Positions 7,230 through 14,657 of a stretch of DNA of 37,289 nucleotides are shown piece after piece; position 1 is the first letter of the stretch, and each line of letters starts with the position of its first letter. A program made the position numbers and the translations under genes. Source of the DNA: Alphaproteobacteria bacterium (GTDB lineage Bacteria > Pseudomonadota > Alphaproteobacteria > Caulobacterales > Aquidulcibacteraceae); contig JAGWZE010000034.1 in NCBI GenBank assembly GCA_018969015.1, forward strand, positions 1-37,289, given 5' to 3'. The notes under the pieces were generated by a model. That model was not told the DNA's origin and ran no database searches. It worked only from the letters and a program-made list of their open reading frames with translations.

Positions 7230-9422
7230 ATGCGCGCTGGGGTAGTCGAACCGATCACGCGGCGCGCCGCACGGGCCTGGTCGGCGGCGCTCGCCGCCGT
7301 GGCGCTGGGCGTCGCGGCGTTCGCGGCCCCGGCCACGCCCGCGGCGGCCGAACCCTTCCGCACCAAGAACGTCGAGGCCGAACTCCAGTCCTCGCGCCTG
7401 ACGGTCGCGCCCGGGGAAACCTTCCTCGTCGCCCTGCGCATGAAGGTCCGGCCCGAGTGGCACACCTACTGGCGCAACCCCGGCGATTCGGGCGCGGAGA
7501 CGACGCTCGACTGGTCGCTGCCGGCCGGGTTCAAGGCCGGCGACATCGTCTGGCCGACGCCAAAGCGCATGCCCGTCGGCCCGCTCGTGAACTACGGCTA
7601 CGACGGCGAAACGCTCTATCCCATCCGCATCACCGCGCCGAAAACGCTCGCGCCCGGCCAGCAGGCCAAGCTCGCCGCGGAAGGCGAATGGCTCGTCTGC
7701 AAGGACATCTGCATCTACGAGGGCGGCCTTCTCACGCTGACGATCACCGGCGCCGCGCCGGGCGCCGGCACGGATGATCCGGTATGGGCCGCGCGCATCG
7801 CCGCCGCCGAGGCCGCGGCCCCGAAGCCCGCCGACATCACCGCCCGCATCACCAAATCCGCCACGGGCGCGACGCTCACGGCGTCCGGCCCGGCGCTCGC
7901 GGGGCTCAAGCTCGGTTCGCCCTATTTCTTCCCGTATGACGGCGTCGCCATCGATCACGCGGCCAATCAGGCCCCGGTCGTGGGGCGCGACGGGCTGCGC
8001 CTCGATCTGAAATCCGGCACGTCCGGCGCGCTGGGAACGGCGCCGCTGCGGGGCGTTCTGGCCGCCGACGTCGCCACCGCGCAGGGCGTCGTGCGCGTGG
8101 GCTGGGAGATCGAAGCCAAGCCGGGCGACGCGCTCGCCACCGGCCCTGTGGTGGCGGGGCCGCCGCCCGCCGCCGCCAGCGGAACGGGCGCCGGCTCGGC
8201 CGCATCCGGCCCCGGCTCGGGCCTCACCTTCGGCGCGGCGCTCCTGTTCGCCTTCATCGGCGGCCTGATCCTCAACGTCATGCCCTGCGTGCTGCCGGTG
8301 CTTTCGATCAAGGCGCTCGGCCTCGCCGGCGGCGCCCACGCCAAGACCGCGCGGCGCGACGGCATGCTGTTCTTCGCCGGCGTGATGGTCACGTTCCTCG
8401 CGCTGGGGGGCGGCCTCGTCGCCCTGATGAGCGCGGGGATGGCCGCCGGCTGGGGTTTCCAGCTGCAGGAGCCGATGATCGTCGGCGCGCTGGCGATGCT
8501 GTTCTTCCTGATCGGTCTCAATCTGCTCGGCGCATTCGAGATCGGCGGCTCGGTGCAGAGCCTCGGCGGATCGCTCGTCGCGCGCGGGGGCGGCGTGGGC
8601 GCGTTCTTCACGGGCGCGCTGGCGGTCGTCGCCGCCGCGCCGTGCACCGCGCCGTTCATGGCCGGCGCGCTGGGCTTTGCGGTGACGCAGCCGCCCGCCG
8701 TCGCGCTGTCGGTATTCGCCGCCCTCGGGGCCGGGTTCGCGCTGCCGATGACGGCGCTGTCCTTCGCGCCCGCCATCCAGCGCCGCATTCCGCGTCCGGG
8801 CCCGTGGATGGACACCTTCAAGCAGGCGCTGGCGTTCCCGATGTTCGGCGCGGCGGTTTGGATGGCGTGGGTGCTCACCGCGCAGGCCGGCGCCTCGGGC
8901 GCGCTCGTGCTGCTCACGATCGCGACCGCGACCGGCTTCCTGGTGTGGACCATGAAGGCGTCCGCGGGCTGGCAGGGGCGGATCGTCGCGATGGCGCTCG
9001 CTTTGGCCGTCGTGGGCGGCGTCGCCTACGTGGCGCGGCCGCAATCGGTGGCGCTCGTCGCCGAACCCTGGAGCCCGGCGCGCGTCGAGGAGCTCACGGG
9101 GCAGGGCCGCACCGTGTTCGTCAACTTCACCGCCGACTGGTGCGTGACCTGCAAGGTCAACGAGCGCACGTCGCTCTCGAGCCCACGCGTCGCCGAGGCG
9201 TTCGCGGCCGGAAACGTCGCCTATCTCAAGGCGGACTGGACCGCGCGCGATGATGTGATCGCCGCCGCGCTGAAGGCGTATGGACGTCCGGGCGTGCCGC
9301 TTTATCTCGTCTTCCCGGGGAGTGGCGGCGCGCCGAAGGTGCTGCCGCAGACACTCACCGAAGACATCGTGATCGACGCGGTGCGCCCGTCTGGAGCGGC
9401 GCCGCGTCCGGCAGCGTCGTGA
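7230..9422 (+). CDS. dsbD: DsbD/ScsB-type transmembrane thiol:disulfide reductase
   Basis: A 730-residue membrane protein that carries electrons from cytoplasmic thioredoxin to periplasmic partners. After a signal peptide (cleavage near AAAEPF) comes a periplasmic DsbD N-terminal-like domain with a Cys pair C157-KDI-C161. An Ala/Gly-rich linker leads into about eight membrane segments (residues about 330-610) with the channel Cys residues C353 (NVMPCVLP) and C472 (AAPCTAP). A C-terminal thioredoxin-like domain carries C638-V-T-C641 in ADWCVTCK. All three redox pairs are therefore present. The start at 7230 is preceded by GGAGGAG (7219-7225). The long periplasmic domain (about 300 residues) suggests the ScsB-like branch rather than classical DsbD. 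An exported redoxin follows 7 nt downstream and is the likely partner. Confidence 0.9.
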   Translation: MRAGVVEPITRRAARAWSAALAAVALGVAAFAAPATPAAAEPFRTKNVEAELQSSRLTVAPGETFLVALRMKVRPEWHTYWRNPGDSGAETTLDWSLPAGFKAGDIVWPTPKRMPVGPLVNYGYDGETLYPIRITAPKTLAPGQQAKLAAEGEWLVCKDICIYEGGLLTLTITGAAPGAGTDDPVWAARIAAAEAAAPKPADITARITKSATGATLTASGPALAGLKLGSPYFFPYDGVAIDHAANQAPVVGRDGLRLDLKSGTSGALGTAPLRGVLAADVATAQGVVRVGWEIEAKPGDALATGPVVAGPPPAAASGTGAGSAASGPGSGLTFGAALLFAFIGGLILNVMPCVLPVLSIKALGLAGGAHAKTARRDGMLFFAGVMVTFLALGGGLVALMSAGMAAGWGFQLQEPMIVGALAMLFFLIGLNLLGAFEIGGSVQSLGGSLVARGGGVGAFFTGALAVVAAAPCTAPFMAGALGFAVTQPPAVALSVFAALGAGFALPMTALSFAPAIQRRIPRPGPWMDTFKQALAFPMFGAAVWMAWVLTAQAGASGALVLLTIATATGFLVWTMKASAGWQGRIVAMALALAVVGGVAYVARPQSVALVAEPWSPARVEELTGQGRTVFVNFTADWCVTCKVNERTSLSSPRVAEAFAAGNVAYLKADWTARDDVIAAALKAYGRPGVPLYLVFPGSGGAPKVLPQTLTEDIVIDAVRPSGAAPRPAAS

Positions 9423-9429
9423 GGACCTG

Positions 9430-10116
9430 ATGACGGGACGTTCGGCGGGAGTTCGGGGCGCAACGCGGGGGGCGCTGGTCTCGCGCCGCGCCCTGGGGAT
9501 CGCGGCCGGCGCGGCCGCCGCGCTCGCGCTCACGCTCGGCGCCTTGTCCTTCTCCGAGGACGCCGCCGCCGCCGTCGCCTCCGGCGGCAAGGCCCCCGCA
9601 TTCAGCGTCGTCGACGCGTCCGGCAAGACGCGCAGCCTCGCCGAGTTCGCCGGCAAGACGGTCGTCCTGGAATGGACGAACCACGAATGCCCGTTCGTGA
9701 AGAAGCACTACGACACCGGCAATATGCAGAAGCTGCAGAAGGCCGCCGCGGCCGATGGCGTCGTGTGGCTGTCGGTCGTGTCGTCCGCGCCCGGCAAGCA
9801 GGGCGCCGTCTCCGGGGCCGAGGCCGTCTCGCTCACCACGTCCCGGGGCGCCGCGCCGACCGCCGTGCTCCTCGACGCCAGCGGCGTCGTCGGCAAGGCC
9901 TACGGCGCGAAGACCACGCCGCACATGTTCGTCATCACCCCGAAGGGCGACATCGCCTATCAGGGCGCGATCGACGACACTCCCGCGCGTGAGCCGGAAA
10001 CGGTCAAGACGGCGAAGAACTACGTCACCGCCGCGCTCGCCGCGGTGAAGGCCGGCAAGGCGCCCGCCGTCACCGCGACGCAGCCGTACGGCTGCACGGT
10101 GAAGTACGCGAGCTGA
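9430..10116 (+). CDS. Exported redoxin / thioredoxin-like peroxiredoxin family protein
   Basis: A 228-residue protein with an N-terminal basic region and a hydrophobic segment (residues about 20-42), either a signal peptide or a membrane anchor, then an AhpC/TSA-like thioredoxin fold. The probable peroxidatic Cys is C87 in [12 protein letters not shown] second Cys, C222, lies at the C-terminus in YGCTVKY and may act as the resolving residue. The Thr/Pro loop TTPHMFVI is the usual cis-Pro element. GAGGA at 9421-9425 is the ribosome site; the gap to the DsbD-like gene is only 7 nt, so the two are surely co-transcribed. Known exported redoxins of this type get electrons from DsbD/ScsB partners; that pairing is inferred from context. 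Confidence 0.87.
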   Translation: MTGRSAGVRGATRGALVSRRALGIAAGAAAALALTLGALSFSEDAAAAVASGGKAPAFSVVDASGKTRSLAEFAGKTVVLEWTNHECPFVKKHYDTGNMQKLQKAAAADGVVWLSVVSSAPGKQGAVSGAEAVSLTTSRGAAPTAVLLDASGVVGKAYGAKTTPHMFVITPKGDIAYQGAIDDTPAREPETVKTAKNYVTAALAAVKAGKAPAVTATQPYGCTVKYAS

Positions 10117-10162
10117 CGCCGCGCACATTGCCGCCGCGGGCCGGGCGGGGTACCACCCGCTC

Positions 10163-11650
10163 ATGAGTTCGCCCGCTTCCTCCGCCGAGTTCCGCCCCAA
10201 GGCGCGCCGTCCGCGCGGCTTCATGGACCGCCGCGGCGCGACGCTCGCGCAGGAACGCGCGATCGTCGACAAGGTCCTCGCCGTTTACCAAAGCTGGGGC
10301 TTCGAGCGCCTCGAGACGAGCGCGTTCGAGTATGCCGACGCGCTCGGCAAATTTTTGCCCGACCAGGACCGCCCCAACGAGGGCGTGTTCGCCCTGCAGG
10401 ACGACGACGAGCAGTGGATGGCGCTGCGCTACGACCTCACCGCGCCGCTCGCCCGCTTCGTCGCCGAAAACTACGACGCGCTCCCCAAGCCGTACCGTCG
10501 CTGCGCCGCCGGCCCGGTCTGGCGCAACGAAAAGCCGGGGCCGGGGCGCTTCCGCGAGTTCTGGCAGTGCGACGCCGACACCGTCGGCGCCGCCAGCCCC
10601 GCCGCCGACGCCGAGATGATCGCCATGGCCGGCGAAGCGCTCGAGGCGGCCGGTGTGCCGGCCGGCAAGTTCGCGCTGAAATACTCCAGCCGCCGCGCGC
10701 TCGATGGCGTGTTGCGTCTCGCCGGCGTTGCGGCCGACGACACCCGCACGCGCCTCACCGTGCTGCGCGCAATCGACAAGCTCGACCGCCTCGGCGCCGA
10801 TGGCGTGCGCGCGCTGCTGGGCGCCGGCCGCAAGGACGAGTCCGGCGACTTCACCCCCGGCGCCGGCCTCTCCGCCGCGCAGGCCGAAACCGTGCTCGGG
10901 TTCTTCGCCGCCAAGGACGCGCTCGCCGCGATGCGCGCCAACGAAGCCGCCTTCGCCGCCACGGGCGCGCTCGCCGAACTCGAACAGATCGCCGCCACGC
11001 TCGATCGCCTCGGCGCCGCCGGGTTTGCGCGCCTCGATCCCTCCATCGTGCGCGGCCTCGAGTACTACACGGGCGCCGTATTCGAAGCCGAGCTGCTGAT
11101 CGAGACCACCGACGAAGCCGGCCGCCCCGTGCGCTTCGGCTCCGTCGGCGGCGGCGGCCGCTATGACGATCTCGTCTCGCGCTTCAAGGGCCAGCCGATC
11201 CCCGCCACCGGCTTCTCGATCGGCGTCTCGCGCCTCGCCGCCGCGCTGGCGCACGCCGGCGCCGAAGCCGCGTTCGATGGCCCGATCGTCGTGCTGCCGT
11301 TCGACGCCGAGGCGATGGCCGAGTGCTTCGCCATCGCCCGCGAACTCCGCGTGCGCCTCGACCGTCCCGCCGAAGTTTATCTCGGCGGCTCCGGCCCCAA
11401 GGCGCAGCTCAAATACGCCGACAAGCGCGGCGCCCCCGTCGCCGTCATCATCGGAACCGACGAGCGCGCGGCCGGGCAGGCGACGGTGAAGGATCTCGTC
11501 CTCGGCGCCTCGCTCGCCGCCAAGGCCGGCGACGATCGCGAAGCCTACGCCGCCCTGCGCGAGAAGGTGCAGGTCACCGTGCCCCGCGCCGATCTCGTCG
11601 CGCAGGTCGCGCGCATGCTCGCCGCCCCGCACGCGGAGGGCGCCAGATGA
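10163..11650 (+). CDS. hisS: Histidine--tRNA ligase
   Basis: A 495-residue class II aminoacyl-tRNA synthetase that charges tRNA-His in the cytoplasm. Recognisable parts are the N-terminal PRGFMDRRG, motif 2 ([19 protein letters not shown]), the histidine-specific stretch [12 protein letters not shown], motif 3 region [12 protein letters not shown] with [10 protein letters not shown], and a C-terminal anticodon-binding domain. At 495 residues it is clearly longer than the E. coli enzyme (about 420) and matches the divergent alphaproteobacterial group. Its stop overlaps the next start (ATGA at 11647-11650). It leads a block that also holds hisZ and hisG, linking charging and synthesis of histidine. 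Confidence 0.95.
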   Translation: MSSPASSAEFRPKARRPRGFMDRRGATLAQERAIVDKVLAVYQSWGFERLETSAFEYADALGKFLPDQDRPNEGVFALQDDDEQWMALRYDLTAPLARFVAENYDALPKPYRRCAAGPVWRNEKPGPGRFREFWQCDADTVGAASPAADAEMIAMAGEALEAAGVPAGKFALKYSSRRALDGVLRLAGVAADDTRTRLTVLRAIDKLDRLGADGVRALLGAGRKDESGDFTPGAGLSAAQAETVLGFFAAKDALAAMRANEAAFAATGALAELEQIAATLDRLGAAGFARLDPSIVRGLEYYTGAVFEAELLIETTDEAGRPVRFGSVGGGGRYDDLVSRFKGQPIPATGFSIGVSRLAAALAHAGAEAAFDGPIVVLPFDAEAMAECFAIARELRVRLDRPAEVYLGGSGPKAQLKYADKRGAPVAVIIGTDERAAGQATVKDLVLGASLAAKAGDDREAYAALREKVQVTVPRADLVAQVARMLAAPHAEGAR

Positions 11651-12195
11651 TCCGCTTCCGGACGATCAGCGCCGCGCTCGCCGGCCTCGGCCTCGCCCTT
11701 GCCGCCGCCGCGCCGGCCCATGCCGCAATCGCCAGCGTCGCGCCGTCTGGCTTCACGAGCCAGATCACTGTCACCACCAAGGCCGATCCGGTGCGCGCCT
11801 GGCGCGCCTTCTTCAAGCCGCAGGACTGGTGGTCCGGCTCGCACACCTATTCGGGCGACGCGCGCAATCTGCGTATGGATCCCCGGGCCGGCGGCTGCTT
11901 CTGCGAGCGCCTCCCGCGCGACGGCGCCGTCAAGCACGGCGAAGTCGTGCTCGTCATCCCAGATCGCACGATCCGTCTCTCCGCGCCGCTCGGCCCGCTG
12001 CAGGAAATGGCCGCGACGGCGGCGTGGACCGTGCAGATCGCCGGAGCGGAAGGCGGCGGCGCCACGATCACCTGGACCTACGTCGTCACCGGCGCCGATC
12101 CGGAAGGCTGGGCCACGCTCTCGAAGGCCGTCGATTCCGTCATGCAGGAGCAGGCGCAGCGCTTCGCCGCCTACGTGGACGCGCCGCGCAAATGA
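11647..12195 (+). CDS. Exported SRPBCC (START/Bet v 1-like) domain protein
   Basis: A 182-residue protein. Residues 1-26 form a clear signal peptide ending AHA. The rest fits the SRPBCC hydrophobic-pocket fold as seen in AHSA1/polyketide-cyclase-like proteins: [16 protein letters not shown] at the N-side, a central beta sheet, TWTYVVTG, and a long C-terminal helix ([14 protein letters not shown]). Such proteins bind hydrophobic ligands; most are cytoplasmic, so export is unusual. It is locked into the his block by 4-nt overlaps at both ends (with hisS at 11647-11650 and hisZ at 12192-12195). A role in histidine metabolism is not evident; ligand and function are unknown. Confidence 0.8.
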   Translation: MIRFRTISAALAGLGLALAAAAPAHAAIASVAPSGFTSQITVTTKADPVRAWRAFFKPQDWWSGSHTYSGDARNLRMDPRAGGCFCERLPRDGAVKHGEVVLVIPDRTIRLSAPLGPLQEMAATAAWTVQIAGAEGGGATITWTYVVTGADPEGWATLSKAVDSVMQEQAQRFAAYVDAPRK

Positions 12196-13349
12196 CGAGC
12201 GCCGCCACCCCCCAACGCCAAGCGATCGACCGTGTCGACGCCGCCGCCGCCGCCGTGCGCGCCGCCATCGCGCGCCACGGCCCCGGCGCCGCAACGGCGG
12301 ACATCCTCCAGCCCGCCGGCCTCTATCTCGAACTGCTCGGCGAGGACATCCGCGCGCGCGCCTTCACGCTGACCGGGCCCGACGGCGGCGAATGGTGCCT
12401 GCGTCCCGACATGACCGCGCCGATCGTGCGCGACGTGCTCGCCGCCGCGCCGGCGGGGCAGGCCGCGGCCGCTTATGACGGCCTCGTCTTCCGCCGCCAG
12501 GCCCGCGGCTCGACGCGCGAAACCGAGTTCCGCGTCGTCGGCATGGAGGTGCTCGCGCCCGCCGCCTTCACTCCGGAGGCCGAAGCCGATCTCGTCGCGA
12601 CCGCGCTCGAGGCCGCGCGCAGCGCCGGCGTGACGCCGCGCCTGAAGCTCGGCGACATCGCGCTCGCCCGCGCGGTCATCGCCGCCGTCGGCCTCGCGCC
12701 GGCCTGGGAAGCCCGCATCCAGCGCGCCTTCGCCCGCACGGGCGCGCCCGGCGCCGTGCTCGGCGAGGCCGAAGCCGGCGCCCGCGACGGAGACGCCGTG
12801 GGCGAAGCCATCGCCGCGCTTCCGGCAGACCGCGCCGCCGCCGTCGTCGATGCGCTGCTCGTGCGCAGCGGCGCGCCGATGGTCGGCGGCCGCACCGCCG
12901 CGGACGTGGCCCGCCGCCTCACCGCGAAATCCGATCTCGCCCGCGCCGATCGTCCGCATCCGGATCAGATCGCACGCATCCGCGCCGCGCTTGCCGTCGA
13001 GGCCGCGCCGGCCGCCGCCTTCGAGCAGCTCGCCGGCGCGATGCCGTCGCTCGGCCCCGCGCTCGAAACCGCCGCGGCCCGCTGGCGCGCGCTCTCCGCC
13101 CATGTCGGCGCCGGCGTCGAGGTCGCGTTCTCCGCCGGCTTCGGCCGCGGCCCCGCCTACTACGACGGGTTCGTGTTCGAGCTCGAGGCGCCCGCGCTCG
13201 GCGAACGCGCCGCGCTCGGCGGCGGCGGCCGCTACGACGATCTCTTGCGCCGGCTCGCCGCGGGCGACGCCGTCCACGCCGACTGGCGCGCGATGGGCTT
13301 CTCGCTGCGCCCGCTGCGCCTCGCCGACGCCGCGGAGCCTGCCCGATGA
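12192..13349 (+). CDS. hisZ: ATP phosphoribosyltransferase regulatory subunit
   Basis: A 385-residue catalytically inactive HisRS paralogue that joins HisG to control the first step of histidine synthesis. It keeps the class II synthetase core (LRPDMTAPIVRD, VFRRQARGSTRETEF and the C-terminal [13 protein letters not shown]) but lacks the anticodon-binding domain. The expected HisRS sequence RGLEYYTG is changed to RGPAYYDG, as in HisZ proteins. It overlaps both neighbours by 4 nt (12192-12195 and 13346-13349). Placement directly before hisG is the standard arrangement. Calling it HisZ rather than a second HisRS rests on its length and on hisG being next. Confidence 0.92.
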   Translation: MTSAATPQRQAIDRVDAAAAAVRAAIARHGPGAATADILQPAGLYLELLGEDIRARAFTLTGPDGGEWCLRPDMTAPIVRDVLAAAPAGQAAAAYDGLVFRRQARGSTRETEFRVVGMEVLAPAAFTPEAEADLVATALEAARSAGVTPRLKLGDIALARAVIAAVGLAPAWEARIQRAFARTGAPGAVLGEAEAGARDGDAVGEAIAALPADRAAAVVDALLVRSGAPMVGGRTAADVARRLTAKSDLARADRPHPDQIARIRAALAVEAAPAAAFEQLAGAMPSLGPALETAAARWRALSAHVGAGVEVAFSAGFGRGPAYYDGFVFELEAPALGERAALGGGGRYDDLLRRLAAGDAVHADWRAMGFSLRPLRLADAAEPAR

Positions 13350-14308
13350 CCGCGCTCGTTCTCGCCATTCCCTCCAAAGGCCGTCTGCAGGAACAGACGA
13401 ACGCCTTCTTCGCCGATTGCGGCCTCGCCCTCGCCACGCAGGGCGGGGCGCGCGGCTACACGGCCCGCATCGCCGCGGCGCCGGACGTGGAGGTGCGGCT
13501 TCTCTCCGCCTCCGATATCGCCCGCGCCATCGTCGAGGGCGACGTGCATGTGGGCGTCACTGGCGAGGACGTGCTGCGCGAAGCCGCCGGCGGTCTGGAC
13601 ACGCCGATCCTCGTCAAGCCGCTCGGCTTCGGCCGCGCCGATCTCGTCGTCGCCGCGCCGTCGTCCTGGCTGGACGTGACGACGATGGCCGATCTCGCCG
13701 ACGTCTGCGCCGAGCATCGCGCCCGCACCGGCAAGCGCCTGCGCGTCGCCACCAAGTACCTCGTGCACACGCGCGCCTTCTTCGAGGCGCACGGCATCGA
13801 CGACTACCGCATCGTCGAAAGCCTGGGCGCGACCGAAGGCGCGCCCGCGGCCGGCACGGCGGAAGTGATCGTCGACATCACCACCACCGGCGCCACGCTC
13901 GCGGCCAACCACCTCACGCCGCTCGCCGATGGTCTCATCCTGCGAAGCCAGGCCCATCTGGCCGCCAGCCGCGCAGCGTCCTGGGGCGCCGCGGCGCTGG
14001 CCACCTTCGAACGGGTTCTGGACGCCATCGAGGCCCGCGGCCGCGCCAAGCGCGTGCGCCTCGTGCGCGCCGCGCTCGACGCCAGCCGCCGCGGGGACGT
14101 CGACACGCGGCTCGCCGCGCTTGGCTGCACGCCTGCGGGAGACGCCGCGCCGATGAGTGCGTGGTACTGCCCTGCCGAGCAGGTTTTCACCGCCTGTCGG
14201 ACGATCCAGGAGGCTGGCGGCGCCGCCGGCGTGTTCGAGCCCGACTATGTCTTCCAGCAGCCCAATCTGGCCTTCGAAGCATTCACAACAGCGCTGAACG
14301 GCGCTTGA
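13346..14308 (+). CDS. hisG: ATP phosphoribosyltransferase catalytic subunit
   Basis: A 320-residue enzyme that joins ATP and PRPP to form phosphoribosyl-ATP, the first and feedback-controlled step of histidine synthesis. The start LAIPSKGRLQEQ, the segment DVHVGVTGEDVLRE, and the PRPP-binding stretch EVIVDITTTGATLAANHL are all present. It is much longer than HisZ-dependent short HisG proteins (about 200-230 residues); the extra C-terminal 90 residues contain Cys-bearing YCPAEQVFTACR and do not obviously resemble the ACT-like regulatory domain of long HisG. The gene overlaps hisZ by 4 nt and ends the block; an intrinsic terminator lies about 125 nt downstream. Confidence 0.93.
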   Translation: MTALVLAIPSKGRLQEQTNAFFADCGLALATQGGARGYTARIAAAPDVEVRLLSASDIARAIVEGDVHVGVTGEDVLREAAGGLDTPILVKPLGFGRADLVVAAPSSWLDVTTMADLADVCAEHRARTGKRLRVATKYLVHTRAFFEAHGIDDYRIVESLGATEGAPAAGTAEVIVDITTTGATLAANHLTPLADGLILRSQAHLAASRAASWGAAALATFERVLDAIEARGRAKRVRLVRAALDASRRGDVDTRLAALGCTPAGDAAPMSAWYCPAEQVFTACRTIQEAGGAAGVFEPDYVFQQPNLAFEAFTTALNGA

Positions 14309-14342
14309 CAGACAGCGCGCCACACATTCACAGTGCGGGCGA

Positions 14343-14359
14343 GCGTTGTTTAACGACGC
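14343..14359. repeat. Imperfect 17-nt dyad, possible operator
   Basis: GCGTTGTTTAACGACGC reads nearly the same on both strands: seven of eight pairs match around a central T, with core GTTTAAC. It lies between hisG and the terminator, so it may be an operator, a processing site or chance. Confidence 0.25.
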
Positions 14360-14431
14360 CACGGCGTTTCGGGGAGGAGACGCCCCTCAGCTTTCGCGGC
14401 GATCCGGCGCGATTGCACACCACACACCGAG

Positions 14432-14464
14432 ACGGCCGCCGGGCAACCGGCGGCCGTTCTTGAT
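14432..14464 (+). terminator. Intrinsic terminator after the his block
   Basis: A perfect 11-bp stem ACGGCCGCCGG (14432-14442) pairs with CCGGCGGCCGT (14447-14457) around the stable loop GCAA, followed by TTCTTGATT. The T tract is short but the stem is strong. It would end transcripts from hisS-SRPBCC-hisZ-hisG. Confidence 0.75.
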
Positions 14465-14657
14465 TCCGCGATTGCCCATCCTTCCGGCAGATCGACCCCG
14501 GCGCAGGCGCCCGGCGCCGCTTCACGCGGCGTTGCGCAAGGCCCGTCGCGGGCGACGTGTGACGCTGCGTCAGGGGATGAAATCGCCGCGCGGTGGAGTA
14601 AACACACTGTGAGCGACGACCGCACGCAACGATGCGGCGCCGCCGGGGAGGAACATG

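Larger units (their letters stand above)
14309..14657. other. Intergenic region between hisG and the quinoprotein gene
   Basis: About 350 nt with no credible gene. It contains a 17-nt imperfect dyad (14343-14359), the hisG-side terminator (14432-14464) and, in its last 190 nt, the leader of the dehydrogenase gene, in which I see no clear promoter hexamers. TTGACA occurs at 14305-14310 at the hisG stop, but nothing like a -10 box follows at 16-18 nt. Confidence 0.6.

Noticed and set aside
7146-9656. Very long open frame antisense to the dsbD-like gene (836 codons)
   Set aside because: High-GC shadow frame rich in Arg, Gly, Ala and His; the plus strand has a complete protein with all redox motifs.
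14305-14333. TTGACA at the hisG stop as a promoter
   Set aside because: No -10-like hexamer at 16-18 nt (TCACAG/CACAGT), and a terminator follows downstream.
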